Source of the DNA: JACRNA01 sp964366335
GTDB taxonomy: Bacteria > Patescibacteriota > Microgenomatia > CAZETR01 > Amesbacteraceae
Direction: 5' to 3'
DNA length: 20,430 bases
NCBI GenBank assembly: GCA_964366335.1
Contig: CAYITQ010000009.1
Location: forward strand, 1 to 20,430
The position numbers were made by a program, and so were the translations under genes. Below the pieces are notes generated by a model. The model searched no databases, was not told the DNA's origin, and was given only the letters and a program-made list of their open reading frames with translations. This document shows positions 1 through 6,120 of the stretch, piece after piece (positions within the stretch are counted from its first letter, which is position 1; the number at the start of each line of letters is the position of its first letter).

Positions 1-36
1 TATAAGTCGAAGACCAGATTTTTTGATAAAACTTTT

Positions 37-68
37 TTCTAAAAAAAGTTTATTTCTAAAAAAAGTTT
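37..68. repeat. Two direct copies of a 15-bp A/T-rich repeat past the DHFR-like fragment
   Basis: The 15-mer TTCTAAAAAAAGTTT occurs at 37-51 and again at 54-68, a period of 17 bp. The first copy also forms an inverted repeat with 30-38 (AAACTTTTTT facing AAAAAAGTTT). It lies directly after the stop of the minus-strand fragment at 68-268. It may act as a weak terminator, or be slippage or recombination scar sequence at the truncated gene end. The stem is nearly all A-T, so terminator function is doubtful. Confidence 0.45.
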
Positions 69-268
69 CATTTTTTCTTATATCTACGACCTCCTTTATA
101 ACCTCCATTAAAATTATCAAATGTGTGTCTACCCATAATTACTCCTCCTGTTTTTTGGCAAGTAGTATTAAAACATTCAAAATCTTCTTGTGATGGCCAA
201 TCAGAGTTGCCGTCAATCTTGGCCACCAGACCGTTGGCTGTTAATGCGGCATATAAAATCACTTTCAT
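68..268 (-). pseudogene. Truncated DHFR/RibD C-terminal-like reductase fragment
   Basis: The first 50 or so residues look like the N-terminus of the dihydrofolate reductase / RibD C-terminal fold: MKVILYAALTANGLVAKIDG, then DWPSQEDFECF and the nucleotide-binding stretch GGVIMGRHTFDNF (compare IIMGRxTYE in the family). Family members run to roughly 160-180 residues, but here the reading frame turns into a basic, low-complexity tail (NGGYKGGRRYKKK) and stops at 66 aa. The substrate-binding half and the rest of the Rossmann-like fold are missing, and I do not find them in the 67 bases left in the window. The start overlaps the stop of the preceding gene (ATGA at 265-268), so it is the last gene of the operon that starts at 2680. 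Probably a decayed gene; a functional mini-protein is unlikely. Confidence 0.6.
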
Positions 269-519
269 ATTTTATATTGGGAATAATTTTGGAAGAGGGT
301 ACTTAACATTAGGGCATCATCAGAGTTGCTGACCGCCGAATCCAATTTATTTACCAATTTTTGCATATAACTTTCCAGAAGTGGACTATCTAGTTCCTGT
401 TTTCTGCGCAAAACTTCTTTGGTAAACTTATCTACTGTCGTTTGAGACCCACGGTGCAAACCCATCGCCACCCTTTTTAAATCACTGGCGATAGACATGA
501 GGACTATTTTATTTTTCAT
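265..519 (-). CDS. Conserved small hypothetical protein (84 aa)
   Basis: I do not know a function. The protein begins MKNKIVLMSIASDLKRVAMG and ends SDDALMLSTLFQNYSQYKI. It is predicted mostly helical and charged, with no signal peptide, membrane segment or metal motif. The opening and the closing 'ALxxSTLFQN' stretch feel familiar from CPR small proteins, which supports it being a real gene rather than a chance frame, but this is memory and not a search. Its start overlaps the stop of the DUF5674 gene by 11 nt and its stop overlaps the start of the DHFR-like fragment by 4 nt, so all three are probably translationally coupled. Confidence 0.7.
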   Translation of the reverse strand: MKNKIVLMSIASDLKRVAMGLHRGSQTTVDKFTKEVLRRKQELDSPLLESYMQKLVNKLDSAVSNSDDALMLSTLFQNYSQYKI

Positions 520-853
520 AAAGTGTTGGGAAAAAATATTTAGTTAACTGTTCATATTTTTCGCGTAAACTTGGATCCAAAATCTCATTGCTGTTATTAT
601 TTTGACTTGGGCGGATATTTATCATCGAATTACAGTCAACAATCTTTGTCTCCAAATCTATCCCTCCACCCCAAAAATCATTTTGATTTGACCCTTGATC
701 GAGTAAAATCTTTTCGGATTCAAAATGCCGATCGCAGCCAGCAGAGCAAATTCTTTTCTCTACATCAATTACTGTCTTAATATAGGTATCAAATTGCTCC
801 CTGAGAACTATAATTTCTTCAGGCGTAAATGGTACAGTCTTAGTCAGAATCAT
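509..853 (-). CDS. DUF5674-like protein
   Basis: The protein matches what I remember of DUF5674: a central 'VIDVEKRICSAG' helix with 'LLDQGSNQNDFWG', then 'FDSMINIRPSQ'-like sequence, here CNSMINIRPSQNNNSNEI, then a C-terminal 'DPSLREKYEQLTKYF' helix. The family has no assigned biochemical role. Cysteines and a histidine near the middle (CSAGCDRHFE) could bind metal, but that is a guess. The start is uncertain: an ATG at 874 adds seven residues (MLVYNLN) and overlaps the upstream gene by 14 nt; the ATG at 853 (MILTKTVPF) fits the family start better and I use it. It is inside the overlapping minus-strand operon. Confidence 0.75.
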   Translation of the reverse strand: MILTKTVPFTPEEIIVLREQFDTYIKTVIDVEKRICSAGCDRHFESEKILLDQGSNQNDFWGGGIDLETKIVDCNSMINIRPSQNNNSNEILDPSLREKYEQLTKYFFPTLYEK

Positions 854-860
854 ATTCAAA

Positions 861-1169
861 TTATACACCAGCAAGTTTTTTGCTTATAGATCCTCTCGAT
901 AATCGGTATGCCAGCCGAGATTCTGGTTTGTAGATCATTTTTGTGCCAATGAGACAATTGCAACTTGTGCAGTTCAAGTTTTCCAAAAGATTGTTAGAAC
1001 TTAGAATTCTATCAAAATAAAGTCTCAACAAATCACCAATTCCATCTTTTTGATATTTCAAAACAAAATTTCCACACTTGGCACAAAACAAATCATAAAT
1101 CTTAGTATTTCCTCCGCGCGTATGGCGAAAGTTGTCATTCTTTAGTTTATTCATTTGGAAATGTGACAA
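861..1169 (-). CDS. Small zinc-ribbon protein with two CxxC knuckles
   Basis: 102 aa. Two metal-binding knuckles are visible: CAKC near residues 29-32 and CTSC near residues 67-70, 34 residues apart, as in a zinc ribbon. Between them is a conserved-looking block (FVLKYQKDGIGDLLRLYFDRI), and after the second knuckle 'GTKMIYKPESRLAYRLSRGSISKK'. I recognise this layout from unannotated small bacterial proteins, without a function. Zinc ribbons of this size usually bind nucleic acid or protein. The start at 1169 overlaps the upstream gene by 23 nt; an internal ATG at 1154 (MNKLKNDNF) is a possible alternative. Confidence 0.7.
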   Translation of the reverse strand: MSHFQMNKLKNDNFRHTRGGNTKIYDLFCAKCGNFVLKYQKDGIGDLLRLYFDRILSSNNLLENLNCTSCNCLIGTKMIYKPESRLAYRLSRGSISKKLAGV

Positions 1170-1872
1170 TTGCCCCTTCGGCTTGACCCAAGCCTATTAT
1201 ATATTTTAAACCTTCATTATCTGACTTTGTCATTTTTCCTTCAGACAAGAGTCTGTCTGCCAGCATTAAATACTCATCCCCTCTTTTTTCATTAAAATAA
1301 ACCGACTGAGCGACACCGAATTTTAATTTCTTCCAGCTATCATTTTCCCAATCCTCAAGGGATCTTTGCACCAATTCTTTTGAAAACTCATCATATTCAT
1401 TGGTTGGAAAAAATACAGTTCTTCCAAGTTTTCTATGTTTGGCAACAATAGCCGGATTGCTTGTCCAGCCAAATAAAATATGCCCTTCAGCCAATTTGTA
1501 AAGTTCATCTGCGATTCCTGTCTTTTTTCCCTGCAAATCTGACCTCAGTACAATTCCATATCCACTCATAATATTTTTGTTATTAAACATTTCTTCTCTG
1601 GCTTGAAATAAACCGACTGGCTCACCCTCTTTTAGATAAATCCAACACTTACATTTATCGTCAGCTCCTAATGTGGCATCAATCGTATTTTGAAGTCGTT
1701 TTTTATCTAGTTCCCATAAACTCTCTATCTCTACGAATTCAGTATCCCAGCCCACGTTCTTTTCGATAATCGGTAACACATATTTTTCTATAGTCTCTCT
1801 ATTTTCTTTATTATTCAGATCAACACTCTTACCGTCAATGCGATTGACAGAAATTTGGATTATGTTATTCAT
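1147..1872 (-). CDS. Hypothetical protein, possibly GNAT-like
   Basis: 241 aa, soluble, acidic to neutral, no signal peptide. The central part (CWIYLKEGEPVGLFQAREEM, then GYGIVLRSDLQGKKTGIADELYKLAEGH) is reminiscent of a GNAT acetyltransferase: a beta strand ending in a 'G-L-F' turn, then a Q-x-x-x-G-I/G-A-like acetyl-CoA loop (QGKKTGIA) followed by a helix. The rest shows nothing I can place. If the assignment is right, the substrate is unknown. The start overlaps the end of the rmuC-like gene by 8 nt and its 3' end overlaps the zinc-ribbon gene by 23 nt, so it is co-transcribed with both. The gene is very likely real; the fold is a tentative guess. Confidence 0.5.
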   Translation of the reverse strand: MNNIIQISVNRIDGKSVDLNNKENRETIEKYVLPIIEKNVGWDTEFVEIESLWELDKKRLQNTIDATLGADDKCKCWIYLKEGEPVGLFQAREEMFNNKNIMSGYGIVLRSDLQGKKTGIADELYKLAEGHILFGWTSNPAIVAKHRKLGRTVFFPTNEYDEFSKELVQRSLEDWENDSWKKLKFGVAQSVYFNEKRGDEYLMLADRLLSEGKMTKSDNEGLKYIIGLGQAEGAIVTFPNE

Positions 1873-2680
1873 CTTTCTCCTTCAATTGCTTAGTCTGATT
1901 TAATTTTTGCCCCAGGAGACCCGCTGAGGAATTGACTTCGGACATTTGGTTAAAGGCGTTGGTGAGATGACGGCCAAGAACGCCTAAGCCCCCAACCAAA
2001 TGGTCATGATCTTTTTGGATGGCCAACAAGAGAGTCAAGACTTGTTTGGCTTTTTCTTCCATTTGCTTACCTTGAAACGATAGAAGGATGACTTGGAGAT
2101 GAGCATAGAGAGTGTTCGGGGAAACAGCATAAACCCGCAGTTCCCGGGCCAATTTGGTCAGTTCGCGATTGCTTGCCACTTCATAGTACATGGCTTCCGA
2201 AGGAATATACATCAGAGCAAAATCGAGAGTTTTTTCAGCCGGCAAAATATATTTTTGGGAAATATCGGAGAAGTGCTTTTTGATCGCAGACAAATCAAAG
2301 TCACCCAAGGGAAACTTGGAATCAATACACAGAAGTCCCGCGTCTGTTTTGATCACAGCATCCACCCGCACGCCCGATTTAAATGAATGTTGTAATTGAT
2401 AATATTGCTTGGGAAATACCTGGGCCAGCATTTGTGACAATATTTCTTCACCTAGGCCGCCTCTTAATTTTGGCGATGCCAAATAATCCTGAAGAGACTT
2501 TATCCCCCGCCCAACCTCGTTCATTTCACCCAAGGATTTCTGGAGATCGGTCATCATCCGTGAGGAATTATCGAGCCAGCGAACCAAAGTCAGATCTTCT
2601 TTGGGTTTATTTTGCAGCAAAAGTACAATTATGATTCCAAACCCAAATATCAATACTGTTAAAATAATAACTATGTCCAT
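1865..2680 (-). CDS. rmuC: RmuC-domain DNA recombination protein
   Basis: About 271 aa from the chosen start. Residues 1-22 (MDIVIILTVLIFGFGIIIVLL) are a membrane anchor, as in most RmuC proteins, followed by a short helical linker and the RmuC nuclease-like core: RGGLGEEILSQMLAQVFP, then 'VRVDAVIKTDAGLLCIDSKFP', which carries the E...D...DxK pattern of the PD-(D/E)xK-like fold, and 'FALMYIPSEAMYYEVA'. RmuC limits DNA inversion or recombination at short inverted repeats in E. coli; its biochemistry is poorly defined. The frame is open to 3019, but those 113 extra residues are antisense to the plus-strand membrane protein and lack family character, so I start at the ATG of the anchor. It heads the overlapping minus-strand operon. 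The protein is shorter than enterobacterial RmuC (about 475 aa), which have a long N-terminal coiled coil. Confidence 0.85.
   Translation of the reverse strand: MDIVIILTVLIFGFGIIIVLLLQNKPKEDLTLVRWLDNSSRMMTDLQKSLGEMNEVGRGIKSLQDYLASPKLRGGLGEEILSQMLAQVFPKQYYQLQHSFKSGVRVDAVIKTDAGLLCIDSKFPLGDFDLSAIKKHFSDISQKYILPAEKTLDFALMYIPSEAMYYEVASNRELTKLARELRVYAVSPNTLYAHLQVILLSFQGKQMEEKAKQVLTLLLAIQKDHDHLVGGLGVLGRHLTNAFNQMSEVNSSAGLLGQKLNQTKQLKEKDE
2657..2665 (+). promoter_or_regulatory. Extended -10 for the 2673 membrane protein gene (leaderless start)
   Basis: TGTTAAAAT at 2657-2665 is a TGn-extended -10 (TAAAAT, 5 of 6 consensus). The ATG at 2673 follows after 7 nt, so transcription would begin at or next to the A of the start codon. 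No Shine-Dalgarno is present. The element lies inside the coding sequence of the divergent rmuC gene. Confidence 0.5.
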
Positions 2681-2978
2681 AAAAACCCGTAAACGACCAA
2701 TAATATCTCTCATTATAACCCTAATAGGTTGGTTGGGGCTGGGTTCTATTGTCTGGTACATTCCACCGAGTGGTATTCTCGTTGAGATTGTCGTCATGAC
2801 AGCTTTGTCTCTGGTTGTATTTATGACTTTCTCATGGCTAATTGGCAATACAAAAAAAGGCTTGGTTCTTTCAATATTTGTAGTAGTATTGTTGATCATG
2901 CGCAGACTGAATATACTGGATTGGTTGAATTTCGGTTTGGTAGTTGGTCTCTTGGGCTTGATTAATTTGATTATTTGA
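2673..2978 (+). CDS. Small three-helix membrane protein
   Basis: 101 aa from the ATG at 2673. Three hydrophobic segments can be seen: IISLIITLIGWLGLGSIVWY, ILVEIVVMTALSLVVFMTF, and a split third region covering GLVLSIFVVVLLIM and FGLVVGLLGLINLII. A 'WYIPPSG' turn joins helices one and two. The pattern resembles small membrane proteins common in CPR genomes; the function is unknown. An ATG at 2601 would add 24 residues without hydrophobic or family character, and those are antisense to rmuC, so I reject it. The 5' end overlaps the first codons of the divergent rmuC gene by 8 bp. The TrpR-like gene follows after about 20 nt and is probably co-transcribed. Confidence 0.75.
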   Translation: MSIKTRKRPIISLIITLIGWLGLGSIVWYIPPSGILVEIVVMTALSLVVFMTFSWLIGNTKKGLVLSIFVVVLLIMRRLNILDWLNFGLVVGLLGLINLII

Positions 2979-2999
2979 AGTATCATCCGCCCCATGCAG

Positions 3000-3347
3000 A
3001 TGTCCAAGAAAACCCTCAATGTTACGCTGGAGAAGCAATTGTCTCAGACGGTCTATCAATTGATATGTGACATAAAGTCCACGCGTGATGCCAAATTAAT
3101 ATTAGAGACTATACTTTCACCAATGGAGCTGACGGCGGTTATCAAGCGGGTCAGTATTGCTTATTGGCTGTCCAAAAACCGGAAATACGATAATATTAAA
3201 AATAACCTGATGGTTTCCAGTGCATCGATATCTGACATTCAAAGGCACTTAAAATCTACGGGTTGGCAGGAAGTCTTGCGCCATATCAACGCTGAAGAAT
3301 GGGCTGGTGTTTGGGAACAAAAGATTAAGAGTGTTTTTAAAAGGTGA
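3000..3347 (+). CDS. TrpR/YerC-like helix-turn-helix DNA-binding protein
   Basis: About 115 aa. The middle and C-terminal part fit the TrpR superfamily (TrpR, YerC/YecD): 'FLSPMELTAVIKRVSIAYWL'-type sequence (here LSPMELTAVIKRVSIAYWLS) is followed by the HTH 'YDNIKNNLMVSSASISDIQR', with a recognition helix starting at SSASISDIQRHL. YerC-type proteins lack a proven ligand; TrpR binds tryptophan. No tryptophan gene lies nearby. The frame allows a start at 2994 (MQMSKK); I use the second ATG at 3000. Its stop codon (TGA at 3345-3347) supplies the TG of the extended -10 of the next promoter, so the gene runs straight into the metG-operon attenuator. Whether this regulator acts on its neighbours cannot be told from sequence. 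Confidence 0.75.
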   Translation: MSKKTLNVTLEKQLSQTVYQLICDIKSTRDAKLILETILSPMELTAVIKRVSIAYWLSKNRKYDNIKNNLMVSSASISDIQRHLKSTGWQEVLRHINAEEWAGVWEQKIKSVFKR

Positions 3348-3353
3348 TATAAT
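3325..3353 (+). promoter_or_regulatory. Promoter of the metG operon leader (extended -10, leaderless)
   Basis: A perfect TATAAT at 3348-3353 preceded by TGA (3345-3347) forms an extended -10. A TTAAGA at 3325-3330 sits 17 bp upstream as a 4-of-6 match to TTGACA. Seven nucleotides separate the -10 from the ATG at 3361, so the mRNA would start at the first base of the leader-peptide start codon. The TG of the extended element is the stop codon of the TrpR-like gene. Confidence 0.7.
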
Positions 3354-3360
3354 ATCCATT

Positions 3361-3405
3361 ATGAACCTATCTATTACCGTGATGATGCAAATGACTTTCG
3401 CCTGA
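3361..3405 (+). CDS. Met-rich leader peptide of the metG operon (14 aa)
   Basis: The frame reads MNLSITVMMQMTFA-stop: start ATG at 3361, Met codons at 3382, 3385 and 3391, stop TGA at 3403-3405. Three internal Met codons in 13 would be expected by chance only about once in several hundred to a thousand random peptides (my rough estimate from uniform codon use). The stop codon is directly followed by the 5' arm of an antiterminator-like hairpin, the layout of classical amino-acid attenuators such as trp, his and thr. The operon downstream encodes SAM hydrolase, which releases methionine, and methionyl-tRNA synthetase. I infer that ribosome progress over the Met codons reports charged Met-tRNA. 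It has no Shine-Dalgarno and would be translated as a leaderless mRNA. Expression is unproven. Confidence 0.6.
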   Translation: MNLSITVMMQMTFA

Positions 3406-3453
3406 GCGGGGTGCTTTGTGTTATAAAGATTACCCCGCGAGAGCGGGCTTTTT
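3406..3453 (+). promoter_or_regulatory. Attenuator: antiterminator and terminator hairpins sharing one strand
   Basis: Segment 2 is GCGGGGT at 3406-3412, segment 3 is ACCCCGC at 3432-3438 and segment 4 is GCGGG at 3443-3447. Segments 2 and 3 form a perfect 7-bp stem, with an inner CTTT/AAAG stem (3414-3417 with 3425-3428). Alternatively, CCCGC of segment 3 (3434-3438) pairs with segment 4 across a GAGA tetraloop of GNRA type, followed by C and five T (3449-3453): an intrinsic terminator. GAGCGGG occurs identically at 3404-3410 and 3441-3447, so the two strands compete for one C-rich strand. A ribosome at the leader stop codon would cover segment 2 and favour termination; one stalled on the Met codons would leave it free. 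A simple terminator for the upstream genes is the alternative reading. Confidence 0.65.
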
Positions 3454-3466
3454 AGTTCTATAAACT

Positions 3467-4159
3467 ATGAACCAACAACTAATAACCCTGACAACAGACT
3501 TTGGAGATCAATTTGCCACTTCACAATTGAAGGCGGTAGCTTATTCTCTGGGATTTGTTGGTCAAATTATCGAAAATCACGATGTTAGACCCTTCTCGGT
3601 CATTGAAGGAGCTTATGGTATTTGGCAATTAGCCAAGTATTGCAATACTAACACAATCCACGTCGGTATTGTCGATCCTGGTGTGGGAAGTGACCGGGCG
3701 GGCATAATAATAAAAACCCAGAATTTCTGGTTTACCGGTCCAGACAATGGCCTCTTATGGAAGGCGGCTTCATCAGGCGTTGACACTATTTGGCAGATAG
3801 ACGAAAGTTATTTTGGCCGAGTCTCAAATACTTTTCATGGCAGAGACGTGTTTGTAAAAATCGCAGTTTTGTTATCCCAAGGCAAAACTCCAAAAAACTT
3901 CGGCTGTAAACCAATCAAAAAGATTAAAAAGTTAGAATTTAGAGAAGGACAAATCTTGCATATTGATAATTATGGCAACGCTAAAATATTTGGAAATAAG
4001 ACTTTTGGTCTACCTGTCGTCAAAACATTTTCTGATGTCGCTCCTAACCAACCACTGATTCTAAACGGTAGCAGTGACCTGTTGGAGCTGGCAGTAAACC
4101 AATCCAGCGCCAAAGATAAATATGGGTTAAAATTAGGTCAAGTTATAGAAAGATTATGA
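3467..4159 (+). CDS. S-adenosyl-L-methionine hydrolase (adenosine-forming), DUF62 family
   Basis: 230 aa. Family landmarks are clear: N-terminal LITLTTDFGD (Asp11), 'HVGIVDPGVGSDR' near 65-77, 'WFTGPDNGLLW' near 88-98, 'TFHGRDVF' near 122-129, and the C-terminal-domain motif ILHIDNYGNAKI. The family splits SAM with water into adenosine and L-methionine; relatives use halide. The length is slightly below the usual 250-280 aa because the C-terminal beta domain is short. It is the first structural gene after the attenuator, starting 13 nt past its T-tract, and overlaps the cupin gene by ATGA. With MetRS two genes later, this suggests an operon that frees methionine and loads it onto tRNA. There is no Shine-Dalgarno in front of the ATG. 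Confidence 0.88.
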   Translation: MNQQLITLTTDFGDQFATSQLKAVAYSLGFVGQIIENHDVRPFSVIEGAYGIWQLAKYCNTNTIHVGIVDPGVGSDRAGIIIKTQNFWFTGPDNGLLWKAASSGVDTIWQIDESYFGRVSNTFHGRDVFVKIAVLLSQGKTPKNFGCKPIKKIKKLEFREGQILHIDNYGNAKIFGNKTFGLPVVKTFSDVAPNQPLILNGSSDLLELAVNQSSAKDKYGLKLGQVIERL

Positions 4160-4491
4160 TTGACTTAAAAAAATACAATTTAGAAGAAATCGATAAACAA
4201 CTGGGGAATACTTTTTGGTCTCCAATCGACATCGCTTATATAAACGATTGGGTGCTTAGAGCGGCAGCAGTCAAAGGAGAATTCCATTGGCATTCTCACA
4301 ACGACGACGAATTCTTTCTTATTTACAAAGGTGAACTAACTATCGATACTGATGCGGGACCTATTTATTTAAAAGAGGGTGAAGGTACGGTTATTCCCAA
4401 AGGCTTACGACATAAACCACGAACCGAAGTTAGAACAATCGTTTTATTATTAGAACCCAAGAGTCTAGACACAAAAGGAGAGAACAAATGA
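4156..4491 (+). CDS. Single-domain cupin protein
   Basis: 111 aa, one cupin_2 barrel. Motif 1 is FHWHSHNDDEFFLIYKGEL with probable metal ligands His46, His48 and Glu52 (His44 is also near), followed by the Gly of the KGE turn. Motif 2 is EGEGTVIPKGLRHKP with His86. All four typical ligands are therefore present, so it likely binds a divalent metal. Such stand-alone cupins are annotated as mannose-6-phosphate-isomerase-like or as sugar or thiol-compound enzymes, but the real substrate cannot be deduced. It is locked between SAM hydrolase and metG with 4-nt ATGA overlaps on both sides, so it is surely made with them; a role in methionine or adenosine salvage is possible but speculative. Confidence 0.82.
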   Translation: MIDLKKYNLEEIDKQLGNTFWSPIDIAYINDWVLRAAAVKGEFHWHSHNDDEFFLIYKGELTIDTDAGPIYLKEGEGTVIPKGLRHKPRTEVRTIVLLLEPKSLDTKGENK

Positions 4492-5918
4492 AGAAGTTTT
4501 ATATTACCAATGCCATACCATATGTAAATGCTATTGGACACATTGGCAATGCATTGGAATTTATCGAGACAGATACTATCGCCAGATATCATCGCTTCAT
4601 GGGTGATGATGTTCTGTCACTGTGTGGTGGAGATGAAAATGCTCTGAAAAATGTTCAAGCGGCTGAAAAAGCGGGTGAGCCAATAAAAGAATTTATTGAT
4701 CGGCACGCACAATTGTTTTTTGAATTAACCAAAAAACTAAATGTTCAGTTTGATGTCTGGCAAAAAGGTAGTGATCAAAAAAATCATTTTCCGTCAAGTC
4801 AGAAATTATGGGAGTTGTGTAAGAAGGATATCTACAAGAAAAAATACAAGGGTTTATATTGTGTGGGTTGTGAATTGTTTTATGAGCCAGAGGAATTAAA
4901 CCAAGATGGTGAATGTTTTGAGCATCCGGGAATCAAATTGGACGAAGTAGAAGAAGAGAATTATTTCTTTGCTTTATCTAAATACCAAGACAAAGTTGTT
5001 AACCTAATTGAATCAAATGAACTAGAAATTATCCCTCAGGAAAGAAGAAATGAGGTTTTGTCTTTTGTAAAATCCGGTCTTCGCGACATCAGTATCTCTA
5101 GAAGTAATGCGCGCGCTAAAAACTGGGGAGTACCAGTTCCTGATGATAATACCCAAAGAATATATGTCTGGTTCGATGCTTTGAACATCTATCAATCTGG
5201 TATCGGATTTGGATGGGATGAGGAAAAATATAACAAGTGGTGGCCGGCGGATGTGCATGTGATTGGAAAAGGAATAATCAGATTTCACGCAGTCTACTGG
5301 CCGGCATTTTTACTTTCTGCGGGACTTAAATTACCAAGGAAAATATTCGTTCATGGTTATTACACCGTCGATGGGCAAAAGATGTCCAAGACTCTGGGCA
5401 ATGTCTATGATCCCATTCCACTTTTAGAAAAATACGGAGCCGATCCGTTGCGTTATTATTGTCTTGCTAAAACTTCATCATTCACTGACGGTGATTTTTC
5501 GGAAACTAAATTTATTGAGGCATATAATTCAGATCTTGCTAATGGATTGGGGAATTTGGTGGCCAGAGTGGCAAAATTGTGTGAGAAGGAAGGGTTTGAA
5601 TTCACAAGTGACATTTGGCGGTTTGAAGAAGAGCCGTTTGAAAAAATCAGAAAACTCTTAGACCAATTTAAATTTAATGAAGCCCTGGGTATTGTTTGGG
5701 GATGGATCTCCGATTTGGATAGAAAGATTGAAACAGACAAACCCTGGGTTCTTGCTCCTGATAAATTAAAATTAAGACTGGATGATTATATCAACCAAAT
5801 CAGAATGATAGCTACGGCTCTTACGCCCTTCCTTCCCCAGACCGCTGAAAAAATCCTGTCTCAATTTCAAGGACCTATTATAAAAAGCGGCGTTCTCCTA
5901 TTCCCCCGAATTAAATAG
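4488..5918 (+). CDS. metG: Methionyl-tRNA synthetase
   Basis: 476 aa, class I aminoacyl-tRNA synthetase. The N-terminal Rossmann fold starts KKFYITNAIPYVNAIGHIGN: the HIGH box is present as HIGN (18-21). One zinc knuckle in the connective domain is CVGCE (Cys125, Cys128) with ECFEHP (Cys143, His146). The KMSKS loop is DGQKMSKTLGN (KMSKT at 298-302). The anticodon-binding helical domain follows (LANGLGNLVARVAKLC). There is no C-terminal EMAP/Trbp111-like tRNA-binding domain, so this is the short monomeric form. The product charges initiator and elongator tRNA-Met. It is the last gene of the operon, overlaps the cupin gene by ATGA and overlaps the convergent DUF2283 gene by 8 bp at the 3' end. 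No T-box is visible upstream; control is inferred to be by the Met-leader attenuator at 3361-3453. Confidence 0.95.
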   Translation: MKKFYITNAIPYVNAIGHIGNALEFIETDTIARYHRFMGDDVLSLCGGDENALKNVQAAEKAGEPIKEFIDRHAQLFFELTKKLNVQFDVWQKGSDQKNHFPSSQKLWELCKKDIYKKKYKGLYCVGCELFYEPEELNQDGECFEHPGIKLDEVEEENYFFALSKYQDKVVNLIESNELEIIPQERRNEVLSFVKSGLRDISISRSNARAKNWGVPVPDDNTQRIYVWFDALNIYQSGIGFGWDEEKYNKWWPADVHVIGKGIIRFHAVYWPAFLLSAGLKLPRKIFVHGYYTVDGQKMSKTLGNVYDPIPLLEKYGADPLRYYCLAKTSSFTDGDFSETKFIEAYNSDLANGLGNLVARVAKLCEKEGFEFTSDIWRFEEEPFEKIRKLLDQFKFNEALGIVWGWISDLDRKIETDKPWVLAPDKLKLRLDDYINQIRMIATALTPFLPQTAEKILSQFQGPIIKSGVLLFPRIK

Positions 5919-6114
5919 CTAGGCGTGTGGGTAACTTTGCGGGATTAAAATCTTTGATCACGTTTGTAGCATCCAAAATCTCTATTCCCATCGGTTTTCC
6001 AGATTTAGAGATGTCCAACATTACTCCGTCTGCCACCTTTTTACTATGCGAGTAAGGGCTAGAGTTAAAGTGAAAATACACCGAATCAGTTTTTCTGTCG
6101 TATTTGGTTTTCAT
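5911..6114 (-). CDS. DUF2283 family protein
   Basis: 67 aa from the ATG at 6114. The sequence follows the DUF2283 pattern: MKTKYDRKTDSVYFHFNSS, then 'KVADGVMLDISKSGKPMGIEILDAT', as in 'YDxexDalyi... v..gvilDydedG.vvGIEilda'. The family has no settled function; members often stand near toxin-antitoxin genes. A start at 6132 (MYYTYN added) is possible, but the ATG at 6114 fits the family and lies 6 nt after a -10 box (TATACT on the minus strand), so I prefer it. The stop overlaps the metG stop region by 8 bp. It is transcribed divergently from tatD from a shared bidirectional -10. Confidence 0.8.
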   Translation of the reverse strand: MKTKYDRKTDSVYFHFNSSPYSHSKKVADGVMLDISKSGKPMGIEILDATNVIKDFNPAKLPTRLAI

Positions 6115-6120
6115 ATTGTA

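Noticed and set aside
68..110. Two GGAGGT Shine-Dalgarno-like strings in the tail of the DHFR fragment as a site for a further gene
   Set aside because: The only ATG downstream opens a 10-codon frame at poor spacing; nothing supports a gene.
1147..1169. Three separate gene pairs with exactly 23-nt overlaps (here, 13166-13188 and 15738-15760)
   Set aside because: Unrelated gene families; at least one start is uncertain (1154 versus 1169), so the equal length is probably coincidence.
2681..3019. Long N-terminal extension of rmuC (113 residues)
   Set aside because: It is fully antisense to the membrane protein, shows no RmuC-like sequence, and the membrane anchor starts naturally at 2680.
3350..3466. 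T-box or SAM riboswitch in the metG operon leader
   Set aside because: The leader is only about 100 nt, has no T-box antiterminator consensus or specifier loop and no SAM-aptamer core; the short ORF with two competing stems accounts for it.
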